51,103 bases of DNA from Deltaproteobacteria bacterium (GTDB taxonomy: Bacteria > Desulfobacterota > Desulfarculia > JACQYL01). The DNA is taken from positions 1 to 51,103 of the forward strand of contig JACQYL010000072.1 in assembly GCA_016208165.1 (NCBI GenBank). The letters are read 5' to 3'. This document shows, piece after piece, positions 26,717-34,853 of this stretch (the first letter of the stretch is position 1; each line of letters starts with the position of its first letter). Both the position numbers and the translations under genes were made by a program. The notes under the pieces are model-generated. The model made no database searches, was not told where the DNA came from, and saw only the letters and a program-made list of their open reading frames with translations.

Positions 26717-27195
26717 ATGGGACCCACTTTGACCCGGCGGCTGCATACGCTCTGTGATCCGGGCGCCCTGGAAGAACATCCCGGGGAAATGAGTCTGGCC
26801 TACTTCACAGGTTCAGCCGACATAGGAGGCCGCCGCGTGATGGTGATTGCCGCCGATCCCGACCCCCTGCCCGAACATGCCGATTTGTCGTTATCGTTGT
26901 CCCGCTATATCGAAGCCCTGATACAGGCCGAATCGTCGGCCTGCCCCGTTGTCTTTCTTCATGACGCCCCGGAGCTCTATACCTCCGGCCGGACCGCATT
27001 TCAGGGTTCTCAAATCGAGCTGATGATGGGCAAGAAAGGCGTCGGGAGGCAATACTATGGAATTGGCCGGCTTTGCGGGCGGGTCCCTTTAGTCTGCTGG
27101 ATCGCGGCTTCCTGACCGGGATTATCGAGCCGAAGCAGGTCAGGGGAACCATCGTCGGCTTTTTGAAAAGCAAGGAGAGCAAGAATGGATTTTGA
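26717..27195 (+). pseudogene. Acyl-CoA carboxyltransferase remnant with internal deletion
   Basis: A good start (AAAGG, 7 bases upstream) opens a frame that runs 132 codons and resembles the N-terminal part of a biotin-dependent carboxyltransferase/crotonase-fold subunit: AYFTGSADIGGRRVMVIAAD, then VVFLHDAPELY and GVGRQYYGIGRLCGRVPLV. It then runs into a stop at 27113. In the next frame, LLDRGFLTGIIEPKQVRGTI looks like the C-terminus of the same family (GFIDxVIEPxxTR). The catalytic middle of a roughly 500-residue enzyme is missing, so it is non-functional. The family call is by pattern; the loss of the middle and the frame change are visible. Confidence 0.55.
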
Positions 27196-27831
27196 GATCA
27201 GAGAGTTGAGTCGACCCGACGAATTGGAAGACGTCATCAAGTTGCAGGCCGTCGTTGGAGGCTTGCCGCCCAAGGACACCATGTCCCCGATCACGTTGCG
27301 CGTCCTGACGTCGGATCGTCCCCGCACCGGTTGGGTATCGGGCGCATACCTGAATTGTATCGGCAAAGCGGCATCCGGAGGGTTTACTTTACCTTCGAGC
27401 CGTTGGAATCCCGCAACGCCCATCTTTATCTGAACAAGTTGGGCGGACGCTGCGTTCAATACAAGACGGATTACTATCACCTGGATTCGGGGCTCCACCG
27501 CGGCATGCCCCAGGATCGTTTTCTCCTCGAAATGGATATTGAAGATGCACGGACTCGGGACCGGGAATCGGCATCCTTGCGCGATGCCTTGGACCGCTTT
27601 CCAACGGCCTCCCGGGAGTGCATGCCCGAAGCCGACGCCTTGCTGGTGGAAATCGTCGGCGACGTGCGCCGTGTGCAGGCGGAAGATCAGGACCAGGCCC
27701 TGGCCTGGCGAATGAACACTCGGCCCATATTTCTAGAATACATAAATAACAGAGGCATGGTCGCCGACCAATTATTCTCGGACACCTTGGACGGAAAACG
27801 ACGTAGCTTTTACCTGTTACGCAAACCTTGA
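27185..27831 (+). pseudogene. GNAT-like acetyltransferase (COG3375 type) remnant with internal deletion and frameshift
   Basis: AAGGAG precedes an ATG whose product starts MDFEIRELSRPDELEDVIKL, typical of COG3375 GNAT-fold proteins. After about 45 codons the homology jumps to another frame: GIRRVYFTFEPLESRNAHLY (about 27370-27430), then the family C-terminus to the stop at 27831. The acetyl-CoA-binding core that should sit between (about 50-60 residues) is absent. The C-terminal half alone could be translated from an ATG at 27331, but it would lack the cofactor site. It overlaps the end of the carboxyltransferase remnant by 11 bp. Confidence 0.65.
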
Positions 27832-27845
27832 TTCTCGAGGACGCC

Positions 27846-28086
27846 ATGGAAATCAGGAACATTCTGAGCTCCCACACCCTCCACGCCCTGACACATGATT
27901 CGCAACTCGCGGTTGGAAGCCGCGGAGCTTTGGCAGGCATTGGCCAAAAGAGGGTTTCTCACCGCAAACCTGAACCGCGTCAGCGGACTGCAAGGCAGAA
28001 ATTTCCTTCGTATGACCATCTGTTCCGAAAAAGACAACGATCTATTTGTCGATAGTTGCAGGCAAATAGAGCAAGAAATGAGGTAA
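27846..28086 (+). pseudogene. PLP aminotransferase (HisC/CobD-like) C-terminal remnant
   Basis: The start region (CGAGGA, ATG at 27846, MEIRNILSSHTLHALTHD) is joined in another frame to a C-terminal piece: AELWQALAKRGFLTANLN, then NFLRMTICSEKDNDLFVDSC. The latter resembles the end of class I/II aminotransferases such as histidinol-phosphate aminotransferase or threonine-phosphate decarboxylase (GFIRVTVGxxEENDRF). The PLP-binding lysine region is missing. It is the third gene in a row with both ends kept and the middle lost. The family call is moderate. Confidence 0.45.
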
Positions 28087-28447
28087 TCCATTTCGGATGT
28101 ACTGATTACGTGGGTTTTTGTGTTCAGAACCCCCTCTTCATCATCAGAAGGATTTTTGCAGGCCTCTGATTTGCTCAAGGATGTTTAGAAATCTCCCAAA
28201 TACGACGGATTTCGTACCACCGGCTCGATCGTTGCCGTCAGCGTGTTTGATCAGTACACGTTGCAACCTGATGCAAAATAGTATGCCACAAAGCCCTCCA
28301 TGTATGGTACTCTTTCTACGCAGTTGACTCCTGAAGGTGTGCGTCTGAGGAGAGCGACTTTCACAGGCTCCATGTCGGTTTTTTGGGGTCGAATAACCTG
28401 TCCGATGCTCATCGCATGATGCCGGCTCGACACCAACGGAAGAAAGT
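28087..28447. other. Non-coding interval before the FIST sensor
   Basis: About 360 bp with no gene seen. The last bases (GGAAGAAAGT) form the ribosome binding site of the sensor at 28448. Confidence 0.3.
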
Positions 28448-31064
28448 ATGAAACAGATTGAGGTGGGATACGGCGCGGCGGAGGGAAAGGATTCTTTCTC
28501 CGTCGGTGCGGAGGCCGCCCTCAAAGCAGCCGAAGGGATCACCTCGCACCCCCTATCCGCGGTGCTCGTTTTTGCGTCGGTTCGTTACCATCTGCCTGAA
28601 TTGCTTGGGGGAATCCATCATATCATGGGCCATGTCCCCGTATTTGGAGCCACCACCGCCGGCGAAATCTGTAACGGGTCTTTACACGGGAGCGTGGTTG
28701 TAACCGCCTTGGCTTCAGCGAATCTTCGAGTGCGACTGGGGCTCGGGAAACATGTTTCCGCCGGATGGCGAAAGGCGGTGGAACAGGCCATCGGCTCGAC
28801 CGAGATCCGACCCTATTTCTCAGGCAACGACAGCGAAATTTGGGCGGAAATGACGCGCAAGGGCAAGTCGATTTTCGGCATACTCTTTTCACCCGGAAAC
28901 ACCCGCCATGCCGATTCCCGCAGTTTCGAAACGCTGGAAGAGCTCAAGCGACTGTCGGCCGGCCGGATTCCTTTTTTCGGCGGCAGTGCGGCCGACGATT
29001 GGAACATGGAAGCCAATTTTGTCCTGCATAACATCGAGGCGCATGCGGACAGCCTGCTGGTAGCGGTTTTCGAAACCAGCCTCCGGTTCGGCATGTCGAT
29101 GGGCCACGGCTTTTCGCCTTCGGACAAACGGGCGGTGGCAACGAAAGTCAAGGGCCATACGATTTTGGAATTGGACGGCTGCCGCGCGGCTGACCTGTAC
29201 GCGAAAATGCTGGAAAGCGATGTTGACGGCTTGAGAGACAAGCACCTGACTCTGACGTCCTCCCGGCCTGTCGGAATGCCGGACATGCTGGATCAATATC
29301 ACATCAATGTGGCCAGCTTTTTCACTCCCGAAGGGGGCGTGCGTTTCAGCCAGCCGGTGCCTGAAAACAGCACTATTACGATCATGGAGGCGCGGCCCGA
29401 GCAGTTGATCGAAGCGGCGCGGGAGACAGTGCGAAATGCCCTCCTGCGCGGGCAGATTCAGCGACCGGCCGTGGCCCTTGTTTTCTCGTGCGCCTTGCGC
29501 AGACATATTCTGAGAGAAAGATCGTCTGAAGAAATTTCAGCCATCCGGTCCTTACTCCCAGAAATTCCCATCCTCGGTTTTTATTCATTTGGAGAACAAG
29601 GGGTCAACGATGCCGGCGTGAGTGGTCATGGAAACGAAAAGATTACGGCTCTTGTCCTGGGAGATGAGCTTTCGACGGGCGCAGAAGTGGCCCTCGAGAA
29701 CCAGCGGTTATTGAGACTTCAGCGGGAGGCTGAAAAAAAGCTTCGGTTCCAGGCCAATATCCTTGACGCCGTCCAGGACACAGTGTTGATCATTTCGAGC
29801 GAGATGAAAACGTTGTGGGGCAATCCGGTTGCCAAGGACCTCTTCGGGGACCGGCCTGAAATGTTCACCGACCCGTGTTATCGGTTTTATAAACAAAGGG
29901 ACGTGATCTGTGAGGAATGTCCCGTTATCAAGACCATGACGGACGGTCGCAGTCATCAAGCGATCATGAAATCGATCGACAAGGATGGGAACGTCATCTG
30001 GCGGTTGAACCGCGCCTATCCCTATTTTGACGAACAGGGACGGATCGCCGGCGCCATTGAGATCGTATCCGACTATTCCGATCAAAAGAGGTTGGAGGAC
30101 GCTCTCAAGGAGAGCGAGCTCAACCTCAAACAGGCTCAGGCCGTGGCCGGCGTGGGGAGCTGGCATCTCGACATTATGCACGATGTCCTGACCGGTAGTG
30201 ACGAGGCCTACCGGATATTCGGCATCCCTAACCGCACCCCTCTAAACATAGAAACCGTTCTGGAGCGGGTGCATCCGGACGATCGAACCCTGGTGGAATC
30301 CGCATGGAATGCGGCGTTAAAGGGGGCTGTCTTCGATATCGAACACCGCATCATCTCGAGGCAGGAAGAACTCTGGGTTCATGAAAAAGCCCGCATCGTC
30401 TTTGACGGCCGAGGGACTGCAATAGAAGCGATAGGAACGGTCCACAATATTACCAAGCGCAAGCAAACCGAAGAGTCGCTGCGCGAAAGGGAGGAAAAAT
30501 TCAGATTCATCAGCGAAAACATAGCGGATATTGTCTGGACCCTCGATTTGAATTTGAATACGACATACGTAAGTCCCTCTGTCGAAGCCATCCTCGGATT
30601 CACGCCGGAAGAAAGGGTAAGACAATCGTTGGAGGAGATGATTACGCCGGAATCCATTCAACGGATTCTGGCACGATTTCAGGAAGAGCTATTGCGCGAA
30701 AATGAAGATGCCGTCCCACAAGGATGGGTCTGTTATATGGATGGAAAACATCGCGAAGCCGATAAGGGATTCATCCGGATCTCTCGTAGGGATATTGGGC
30801 GTTTCGCGTGACCTCACCGAGCGCAAGCGCGCGGAAGAGGAAAAAGAAAAACTCATTAATGAATTAAGAGAGGCCTTGGCCAAAGTCAGAACGTTGAGCG
30901 GTCTTTTACCCATTTGTTCCGTATGCAAGAAGATCAGAGACGACAAAGGATACTGGAACAAGATCGAGTCGTATATTAAGGACCATTCCGAGGCGGACTT
31001 TACCCACAGTATTTGCCCGGAATGCGCTAAGAAACTATATCCCGGTTTCGGTGTATCCGGCTGA
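28448..31064 (+). pseudogene. FIST-PAS sensor protein, interrupted by a frameshift
   Basis: The first frame (28448-30811) encodes FIST_N and FIST_C domains (about 30-390; FIFGILFSPGNTRHAD-like core, PFFGGSAADDW, LGFYSFGEQG) and then PAS domains at about 435-545, 555-680 and the start of a third (690 on). The third PAS breaks near 30700-30710. Its remainder is in another frame from 30702 (HKDGSVIWMENIAKPIRD, GVSRDLTERKRAEEE), followed by a coiled coil and a four-cysteine tail (ICSVCKKIRDDKGYW, then SICPECAKKLYP). Joined, it is about 870 residues. FIST domains are thought to sense small ligands such as amino acids. No kinase or GGDEF domain follows, so output may go through the Cys4 tail. It could be a true mutation or a sequencing error. 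Confidence 0.8.
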
Positions 31065-31214
31065 AAAAGACTCCCGGACGTCCGCTCGAACACGCCTTCC
31101 TCGGCGCCCTTTCGACCTTCGAGGTTCCCCGACTTTCCTATGGATCGCGTAAAAGCACGCAACGCCGATGCAGAAGCCCGAAACCTACCTCCCGGCAGGA
31201 AGTCGCCGCGGCGG

Positions 31215-31583
31215 CTAGTTACTCCAGATATAACCGCCCAGGCTGGTGAACTTCAGAGAGCCCTTCGCGCAGTGGCCGTTTGTGTCGACGCCGACGATCG
31301 TGGTTACCGGATCGCCCGTAACGGATACCTGATATGTTCCCCGGTAGCCTGTTGAAGTCAGCTCGTCTTCGCCGCCGGCATAGGTATCCTTCACGGTGAA
31401 GTAGGCCTCCTGGGAGGTAACATAGTTGTGAACGGCGGATTCGATTTTCGCACAGTACGCCAGCGAGCGATAGTTGAGGTATCTCGGAACCGCAAGGGAA
31501 GCCAGGATTCCGACGATGGCGACCACGAACATAAGTTCCACTACCGTGAAGCCATCTTTGCACCGTTCTTGAGCTGTGTTCAT
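31215..31583 (-). CDS. Type IV pilin-like protein (prepilin)
   Basis: A 122-residue prepilin. The ATG at 31583 has GGAGGG nine bases upstream and leaves an 11-residue leader cut at KDG|FTVVEL, with Glu at +5. The hydrophobic N-terminal helix (LMFVVAIVGILASLAVPRYL) is that of PilA/PilE-type pilins. A short globular part follows with cysteines in YCAKIE and GHCAKG that could form a disulfide, and a C-terminal GSLKFTSLGGYIW typical of minor or short deltaproteobacterial pilins. The gene is alone and is preceded by a GEMM-type riboswitch, so expression probably depends on a cyclic dinucleotide. It could be the major pilin, a minor pilin or a type II secretion pseudopilin. Confidence 0.9.
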   Translation of the reverse strand: MNTAQERCKDGFTVVELMFVVAIVGILASLAVPRYLNYRSLAYCAKIESAVHNYVTSQEAYFTVKDTYAGGEDELTSTGYRGTYQVSVTGDPVTTIVGVDTNGHCAKGSLKFTSLGGYIWSN

Positions 31584-31660
31584 CACCGTTTTCCCTCCGT
31601 GTCGGCCGCGCTCGGAATCGCTATTCTCGATGCCGACGATGGAAATCTCCGAGAGTCCAA

Positions 31661-31699
31661 AGAAAAAAAGCCGGGTGACCTTATTCAGGCAACCCGGCT
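31661..31699 (-). terminator. Intrinsic terminator overlapping the riboswitch
   Basis: AGCCGGGT pairs with ACCCGGCT around a 15-nt loop, followed by seven T on the minus strand (TTTTTTTCTTT). The 5' arm belongs to the 3' side of the GEMM aptamer, so aptamer and terminator are mutually exclusive. Ligand binding should then allow read-through into the pilin gene (an ON switch). Confidence 0.88.
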
Positions 31700-31757
31700 G
31701 TCTGTTCAAGACCCGTGGCTTTCCGTCCCCACCTCCCGGCGGGTTTGGCGTTCTTAC
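31688..31757 (-). ncRNA. GEMM-I (cyclic di-GMP-I / cGAMP) riboswitch aptamer
   Basis: The minus-strand leader carries the GEMM-I core in order: AACGCCAAACC, a GNRA-capped hairpin (CGCC-GGGA-GGTG), GGGACGGAAAGCCACGGG, a second stem (GTCT...AGAC) and CAGCCGGGTTGCC. These are the conserved blocks of RF01051. Specificity for c-di-GMP or 3',3'-cGAMP depends on one position (G20 of Vc2); by eye it seems to be G, which favours c-di-GMP, but that alignment is not firm. Confidence 0.88.
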
Positions 31758-31781
31758 TGAACAACTGTAAATATGGTTACA

Positions 31782-31810
31782 AGAATATATGATTACTTGC
31801 TACCTGTCAA
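31782..31810 (-). promoter_or_regulatory. Sigma-70-like promoter of the riboswitch-pilin transcript
   Basis: On the minus strand, TTGACA (31805-31810) is 17 bp from TATTCT (31782-31787). Transcription would begin near 31775, just before the aptamer, giving a leader of about 190 nt. Confidence 0.65.
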
Positions 31811-32433
31811 GCACCCAAAAAACCTTTTTCGCTCTTCCGTGGCTGGAAAGTCTGTTGCTTCCGTTGCAACATGTTCGCCCTTAGGAATTCGATCCAGAGA
31901 GGCGAGCAGAAACAATAGCTTCAAAGCTCCATATCGTCATGATCGGATTTAAGGAATGCTTCCGGGCCCTTACCCGTCCCGTCACCGCACTGGTTGTAAA
32001 ACGCATTTGAACTGGGATAGCTCCCACCCTTTCAGCCGGTTCTTTTGAAACCAGATCGTTTCCGAACTCATCACCGGATTTCATTTTAGTTTTCCCGCTG
32101 CCGCGGCGTCAAGAACGGAGGCGACAGAACGGAGGCGAGCCGTTATGCATCCGGTTTGATCGATACCCAAAGCGCCAGGATCTGCGAGCGATCCTACCCG
32201 CGTTTCCCATCGAAGGCCGAGGCCCCTTGGCGTATCTGCTTCAGGCGGAAGGAATTCCTTCGCCACCCTTGACAGGGGCCGTCATGCACCCTAGTGTTGA
32301 ACTAATACATCTCTTTTCTTAAACATCGATCCGGCTTTAATCGAGTGTAGCTTGTCCATGGGATCCAACGTTTTCCCGTGGGGGATGGTCATGTGGAATC
32401 GACGTCTTACTGATCTGTACAGGGGGGAGTGAA
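31811..32433. other. Non-coding interval between pilin promoter and rubrerythrin
   Basis: No gene recognised in about 620 bp. A 14-bp tandem repeat (AGAACGGAGGCGA twice) lies near 32113-32140. A TTGACA near 32269 is a possible -35 for the rubrerythrin gene, with only a weak -10 17 bp on. GGGGGGAG just before 32434 is the ribosome binding site. Confidence 0.35.
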
Positions 32434-33009
32434 ATGCCCACACTCAAAGGAAGTCAGACTGAGAAGAATGTGCTCACATCGTTTGCCGGCGAGTCACAGG
32501 CTCGCAACCGCTACACGTACTTCGCCGGCCAGGCCCGTAAGGAAGGATACGATCAGATTTCCTTTATATTCGAAGAAACGGCAAACCAGGAGAAAGAACA
32601 TGCCAAGCGCTTCTTCAAGCAGTTGCAGGGTGGAGAAGTTCAGGTTCAATGGAATTTTCCTGCGGGAGTACTTGGAGCGACCGGCGAAAATCTCAAAGAA
32701 GCGGCGGCCGGAGAGCAATTCGAGTGGACCGAGCTGTACCCCGGTTATGCCAAAGTCGCCCGGCAAGAGGGATTCGAAACGATCGCCAAACTCTACGAAT
32801 TTGTTTCCGTTGCGGAAAAGCAGCACGAAAAGAGGTATCTCGGTCTGCTGGCCAACATGACGAACGGAGCCGTGTTCAAGAAACCCCAAAAGGTTGTCTG
32901 GCGCTGCCGGAACTGCGGATACTTGCACGAAGGATTGGAAGCACCCGCCATGTGCCCGGCCTGCGAGCATCCTCAAGCGTATTATGAGCTGTTGGGCGAA
33001 AACTGGTGA
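32434..33009 (+). CDS. rbr: Rubrerythrin
   Basis: A 191-residue peroxide reductase with an N-terminal four-helix diiron domain (ESQARNRYTYF, EETANQEKEHAKRF, then EFVSVAEKQHEKRY supplying Glu and His ligands) and a C-terminal rubredoxin-type FeS4 site (CRNCGY, CPACEH). It reduces H2O2 to water with electrons from rubredoxin. First gene of a same-strand series of stress genes; the start has a strong GGGGGGAG. Confidence 0.96.
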   Translation: MPTLKGSQTEKNVLTSFAGESQARNRYTYFAGQARKEGYDQISFIFEETANQEKEHAKRFFKQLQGGEVQVQWNFPAGVLGATGENLKEAAAGEQFEWTELYPGYAKVARQEGFETIAKLYEFVSVAEKQHEKRYLGLLANMTNGAVFKKPQKVVWRCRNCGYLHEGLEAPAMCPACEHPQAYYELLGENW

Positions 33010-33151
33010 GACCTGGTATCAGGCGGTAGGAATAAAACGAAAAACCGGAGCTACCGGAATGATCCGAGCCGGGCGGCGATAAGAGCGATCGTTTGAAGCG
33101 CGGCCATGGCAAGAGCACGGACCATGACGGGACATGACAGGAGGGTATAAG

Positions 33152-33667
33152 ATGGAAGAAAGAACGGGCATTGTAACGATTCGTGGAAATCCTGTAACCC
33201 TGGTCGGCAAAGAAATTCGTGTGGGGGATCCGGCTCCGGATTTCGAGGTCATCGGCAACGATCTCAAGCCCGTGAAGTTCTCCACGTATCGAGGGAAAGT
33301 AGTCATCATCAGCTCTGTTCCTTCCTTGGACACTCCGGTGTGTGACATGGAGACCCGCAGGTTCAATCAGGAAGCCCCCAAACTCGGCCCGGACGTCGTC
33401 ATTCTGACCGTTAGCGTGGACTTGCCCTTTGCCCAGAAACGGTGGTGTGGAGCCGCCGGGGTGGAGAACGTGACTACACTGTCCGACCACCGGGAGGCTG
33501 CGTTCGGCAAGACCTATGGAGTGCTGATGAAGGAGCCGAGGCTGCTGGCGAGAAGCATTTTTGTCGTTGATCGGGCGGGCGTAGTCCGCTATGTCCAATT
33601 GGTCAAAGAGACCAGCCAGGAGCCGGATTACGAAGCCGTGCTAAATGCCGTCAGAAAGATCGCATAA
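33152..33667 (+). CDS. tpx: Thiol peroxidase (Tpx, atypical 2-Cys peroxiredoxin)
   Basis: A 171-residue Tpx-type peroxiredoxin. The peroxidatic cysteine is Cys64 in SLDTPVCDMETRRFN, the resolving one Cys99 in RWCGAAG, at the spacing seen in E. coli Tpx. It reduces H2O2 and alkyl hydroperoxides, normally with thioredoxin. The ATG at 33152 is chosen because AGGAGGG stands 6 bases before it; an upstream in-frame ATG at 33134 has no such site. It is 142 bp after rubrerythrin and likely expressed under the same stress conditions. Confidence 0.95.
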   Translation: MEERTGIVTIRGNPVTLVGKEIRVGDPAPDFEVIGNDLKPVKFSTYRGKVVIISSVPSLDTPVCDMETRRFNQEAPKLGPDVVILTVSVDLPFAQKRWCGAAGVENVTTLSDHREAAFGKTYGVLMKEPRLLARSIFVVDRAGVVRYVQLVKETSQEPDYEAVLNAVRKIA

Positions 33668-33841
33668 ACACGATTTCAAACCCGAAGCGTTCAACGCATC
33701 TTGAATACGCCATTGAATTAGGCGGATTTCGTGGCTATGTATCTATCTCAAGCTCATGTCTGCTGTCGGTTCAACCCGTGCGAATTTTGGAAGATGCAAC
33801 CAACCATGTTCAGTGACGCAATACCAGCGAGGAGGTAAGAA

Positions 33842-34222
33842 ATGCCTGAGAAACTGGCCATCTACAAATGCGAAGTCTGTGGTAACATTGTTGAAGTAGT
33901 TCATGCCGGCGATGGTGAACTCGTGTGCTGTGGCCAACCCATGAAGTTATTCAAGGCGAACACTGTGGATGCGGCCAAAGAGAAACATGTTCCGGTAATC
34001 GAACAAGTGAAAGACGGCGTCAAGGTTAAGGTAGGCAGCGTTGCACATCCGATGGAGGAGAAGCACTACATCGAGTGGATCGAGGTGGTGGACGGCAAGA
34101 ACAACGCGTATCGACACTTCCTCGAGCCTGGAACAGCTCCGGAGGCTACCTTCTGCATAAATCCCGCAGGGGTGACCGCGCGCGAATACTGCAATCTCCA
34201 CGGATTGTGGAAGGCGGAATGA
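33842..34222 (+). CDS. dfx: Desulfoferrodoxin (superoxide reductase, class I)
   Basis: A 126-residue two-iron superoxide reductase. The N-terminal desulforedoxin centre has Cys10, Cys13, Cys29 and Cys30. The catalytic centre has Glu47 and His49 (EKHVPV), the histidines of HPMEEKHY, and the Cys-His pair of EYCNLHGLW. Numbering agrees with the known Desulfovibrio-type enzymes. It reduces superoxide to H2O2 in the cytoplasm with rubredoxin as donor, feeding the peroxidases upstream. The stop overlaps the ATG of a ferritin stub (ATGA). Confidence 0.97.
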   Translation: MPEKLAIYKCEVCGNIVEVVHAGDGELVCCGQPMKLFKANTVDAAKEKHVPVIEQVKDGVKVKVGSVAHPMEEKHYIEWIEVVDGKNNAYRHFLEPGTAPEATFCINPAGVTAREYCNLHGLWKAE

Positions 34223-34329
34223 ACATGCTCAGCGAGGGAGTACGGGAAGCGCTGAACGGGCAGATCGGATGGGAACTCCATTCAGCCTACCCGGCCGGAG
34301 GGAAACGCCGCATCAAACCGGCCGTTTGA
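34219..34329 (+). pseudogene. Ferritin N-terminal stub, coupled to dfx
   Basis: The frame starts ATGAACATGCTC over the dfx stop and gives MLSEGVREALNGQIGWELHS, the first helix of bacterial ferritin (MLSxxxxxALNxQIxxELxxAY). It then loses similarity (PAGGKRRIK) and stops after 36 residues. The rest of ferritin, including most iron ligands, is absent downstream. It is probably a deletion remnant of a dfx-ftn operon, too short for most gene callers. Confidence 0.65.
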
Positions 34330-34398
34330 CGTTCGAGCCGTTCTGCGCTGCACCCTCGGAAAGCCGTTCGTTTACGGCTGACCCGCTTGATTGTAATA

Positions 34399-34436
34399 CT
34401 TCCCCTGGTTCCCGCTACGACGGAAACCAGGGGAAG
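34399..34436 (+). terminator. Stem-loop after dfx and ferritin stub
   Basis: CTTCCCCTGGTT and AACCAGGGGAAG pair perfectly (12 bp) around a 14-nt loop, in the 290-bp gap before the rubredoxin-like gene. No T run follows. Apart from this hairpin I see nothing in 34330-34620. Confidence 0.5.
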
Positions 34437-34620
34437 CGTTGTCCGGTAAAGATCTGCTTCCTGCTTTTGCCAGCGCTTTGTAAAGGGTGTGGTGTCTCCT
34501 TTTATTAGAGCAGGAAAAGCATTCGTGCAGGTCGCGGCTTGGGAGGCTGCTCGTCTTGCACAGGTTACCGTGAGCTCGAAGCCCCCGTCAGCGCCTTAGA
34601 TGCTCGCCCAGGAGATTGCC

Positions 34621-34830
34621 ATGGCCAAGCCTGAAGAAATGTATCAATGCCAAACGGTGAATTGCGGGTTCATCTACGATCCGGATAAGGGGGTCAGGAA
34701 GAAGAAGATCCCGAAAGGGGTCCGGTTCGAGGACCTTCCGGAGGACGATATCTGTCCGATCTGTGGAGCCGGCAAGAAGAGTTTCCGTCCTCTTGCCGGA
34801 CCGGGCTCCACCAAAGAGGAAAAGAGATAA
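34621..34830 (+). CDS. Rubredoxin variant with CX4C first knuckle
   Basis: A 69-residue rubredoxin. The second knuckle is normal (CPICGAGKKSF), but the first reads CQTVNCGFIYDPDKG, with four residues between the cysteines instead of two. A CX4C rubredoxin (Rd-2) is known from Desulfovibrio desulfuricans ATCC 27774, as I recall. Between the knuckles it has a longer basic stretch (VRKKKIPKGVRF). The start at 34621 follows AGGAGA closely; an in-frame ATG 21 bases upstream has no such site. It precedes the octaheme cytochrome gene by 23 bp, so the two are probably co-transcribed, though one is cytoplasmic and the other periplasmic. Confidence 0.85.
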   Translation: MAKPEEMYQCQTVNCGFIYDPDKGVRKKKIPKGVRFEDLPEDDICPICGAGKKSFRPLAGPGSTKEEKR

Positions 34831-34853
34831 GCTGCAAAGGAAGGATGAGCTTC

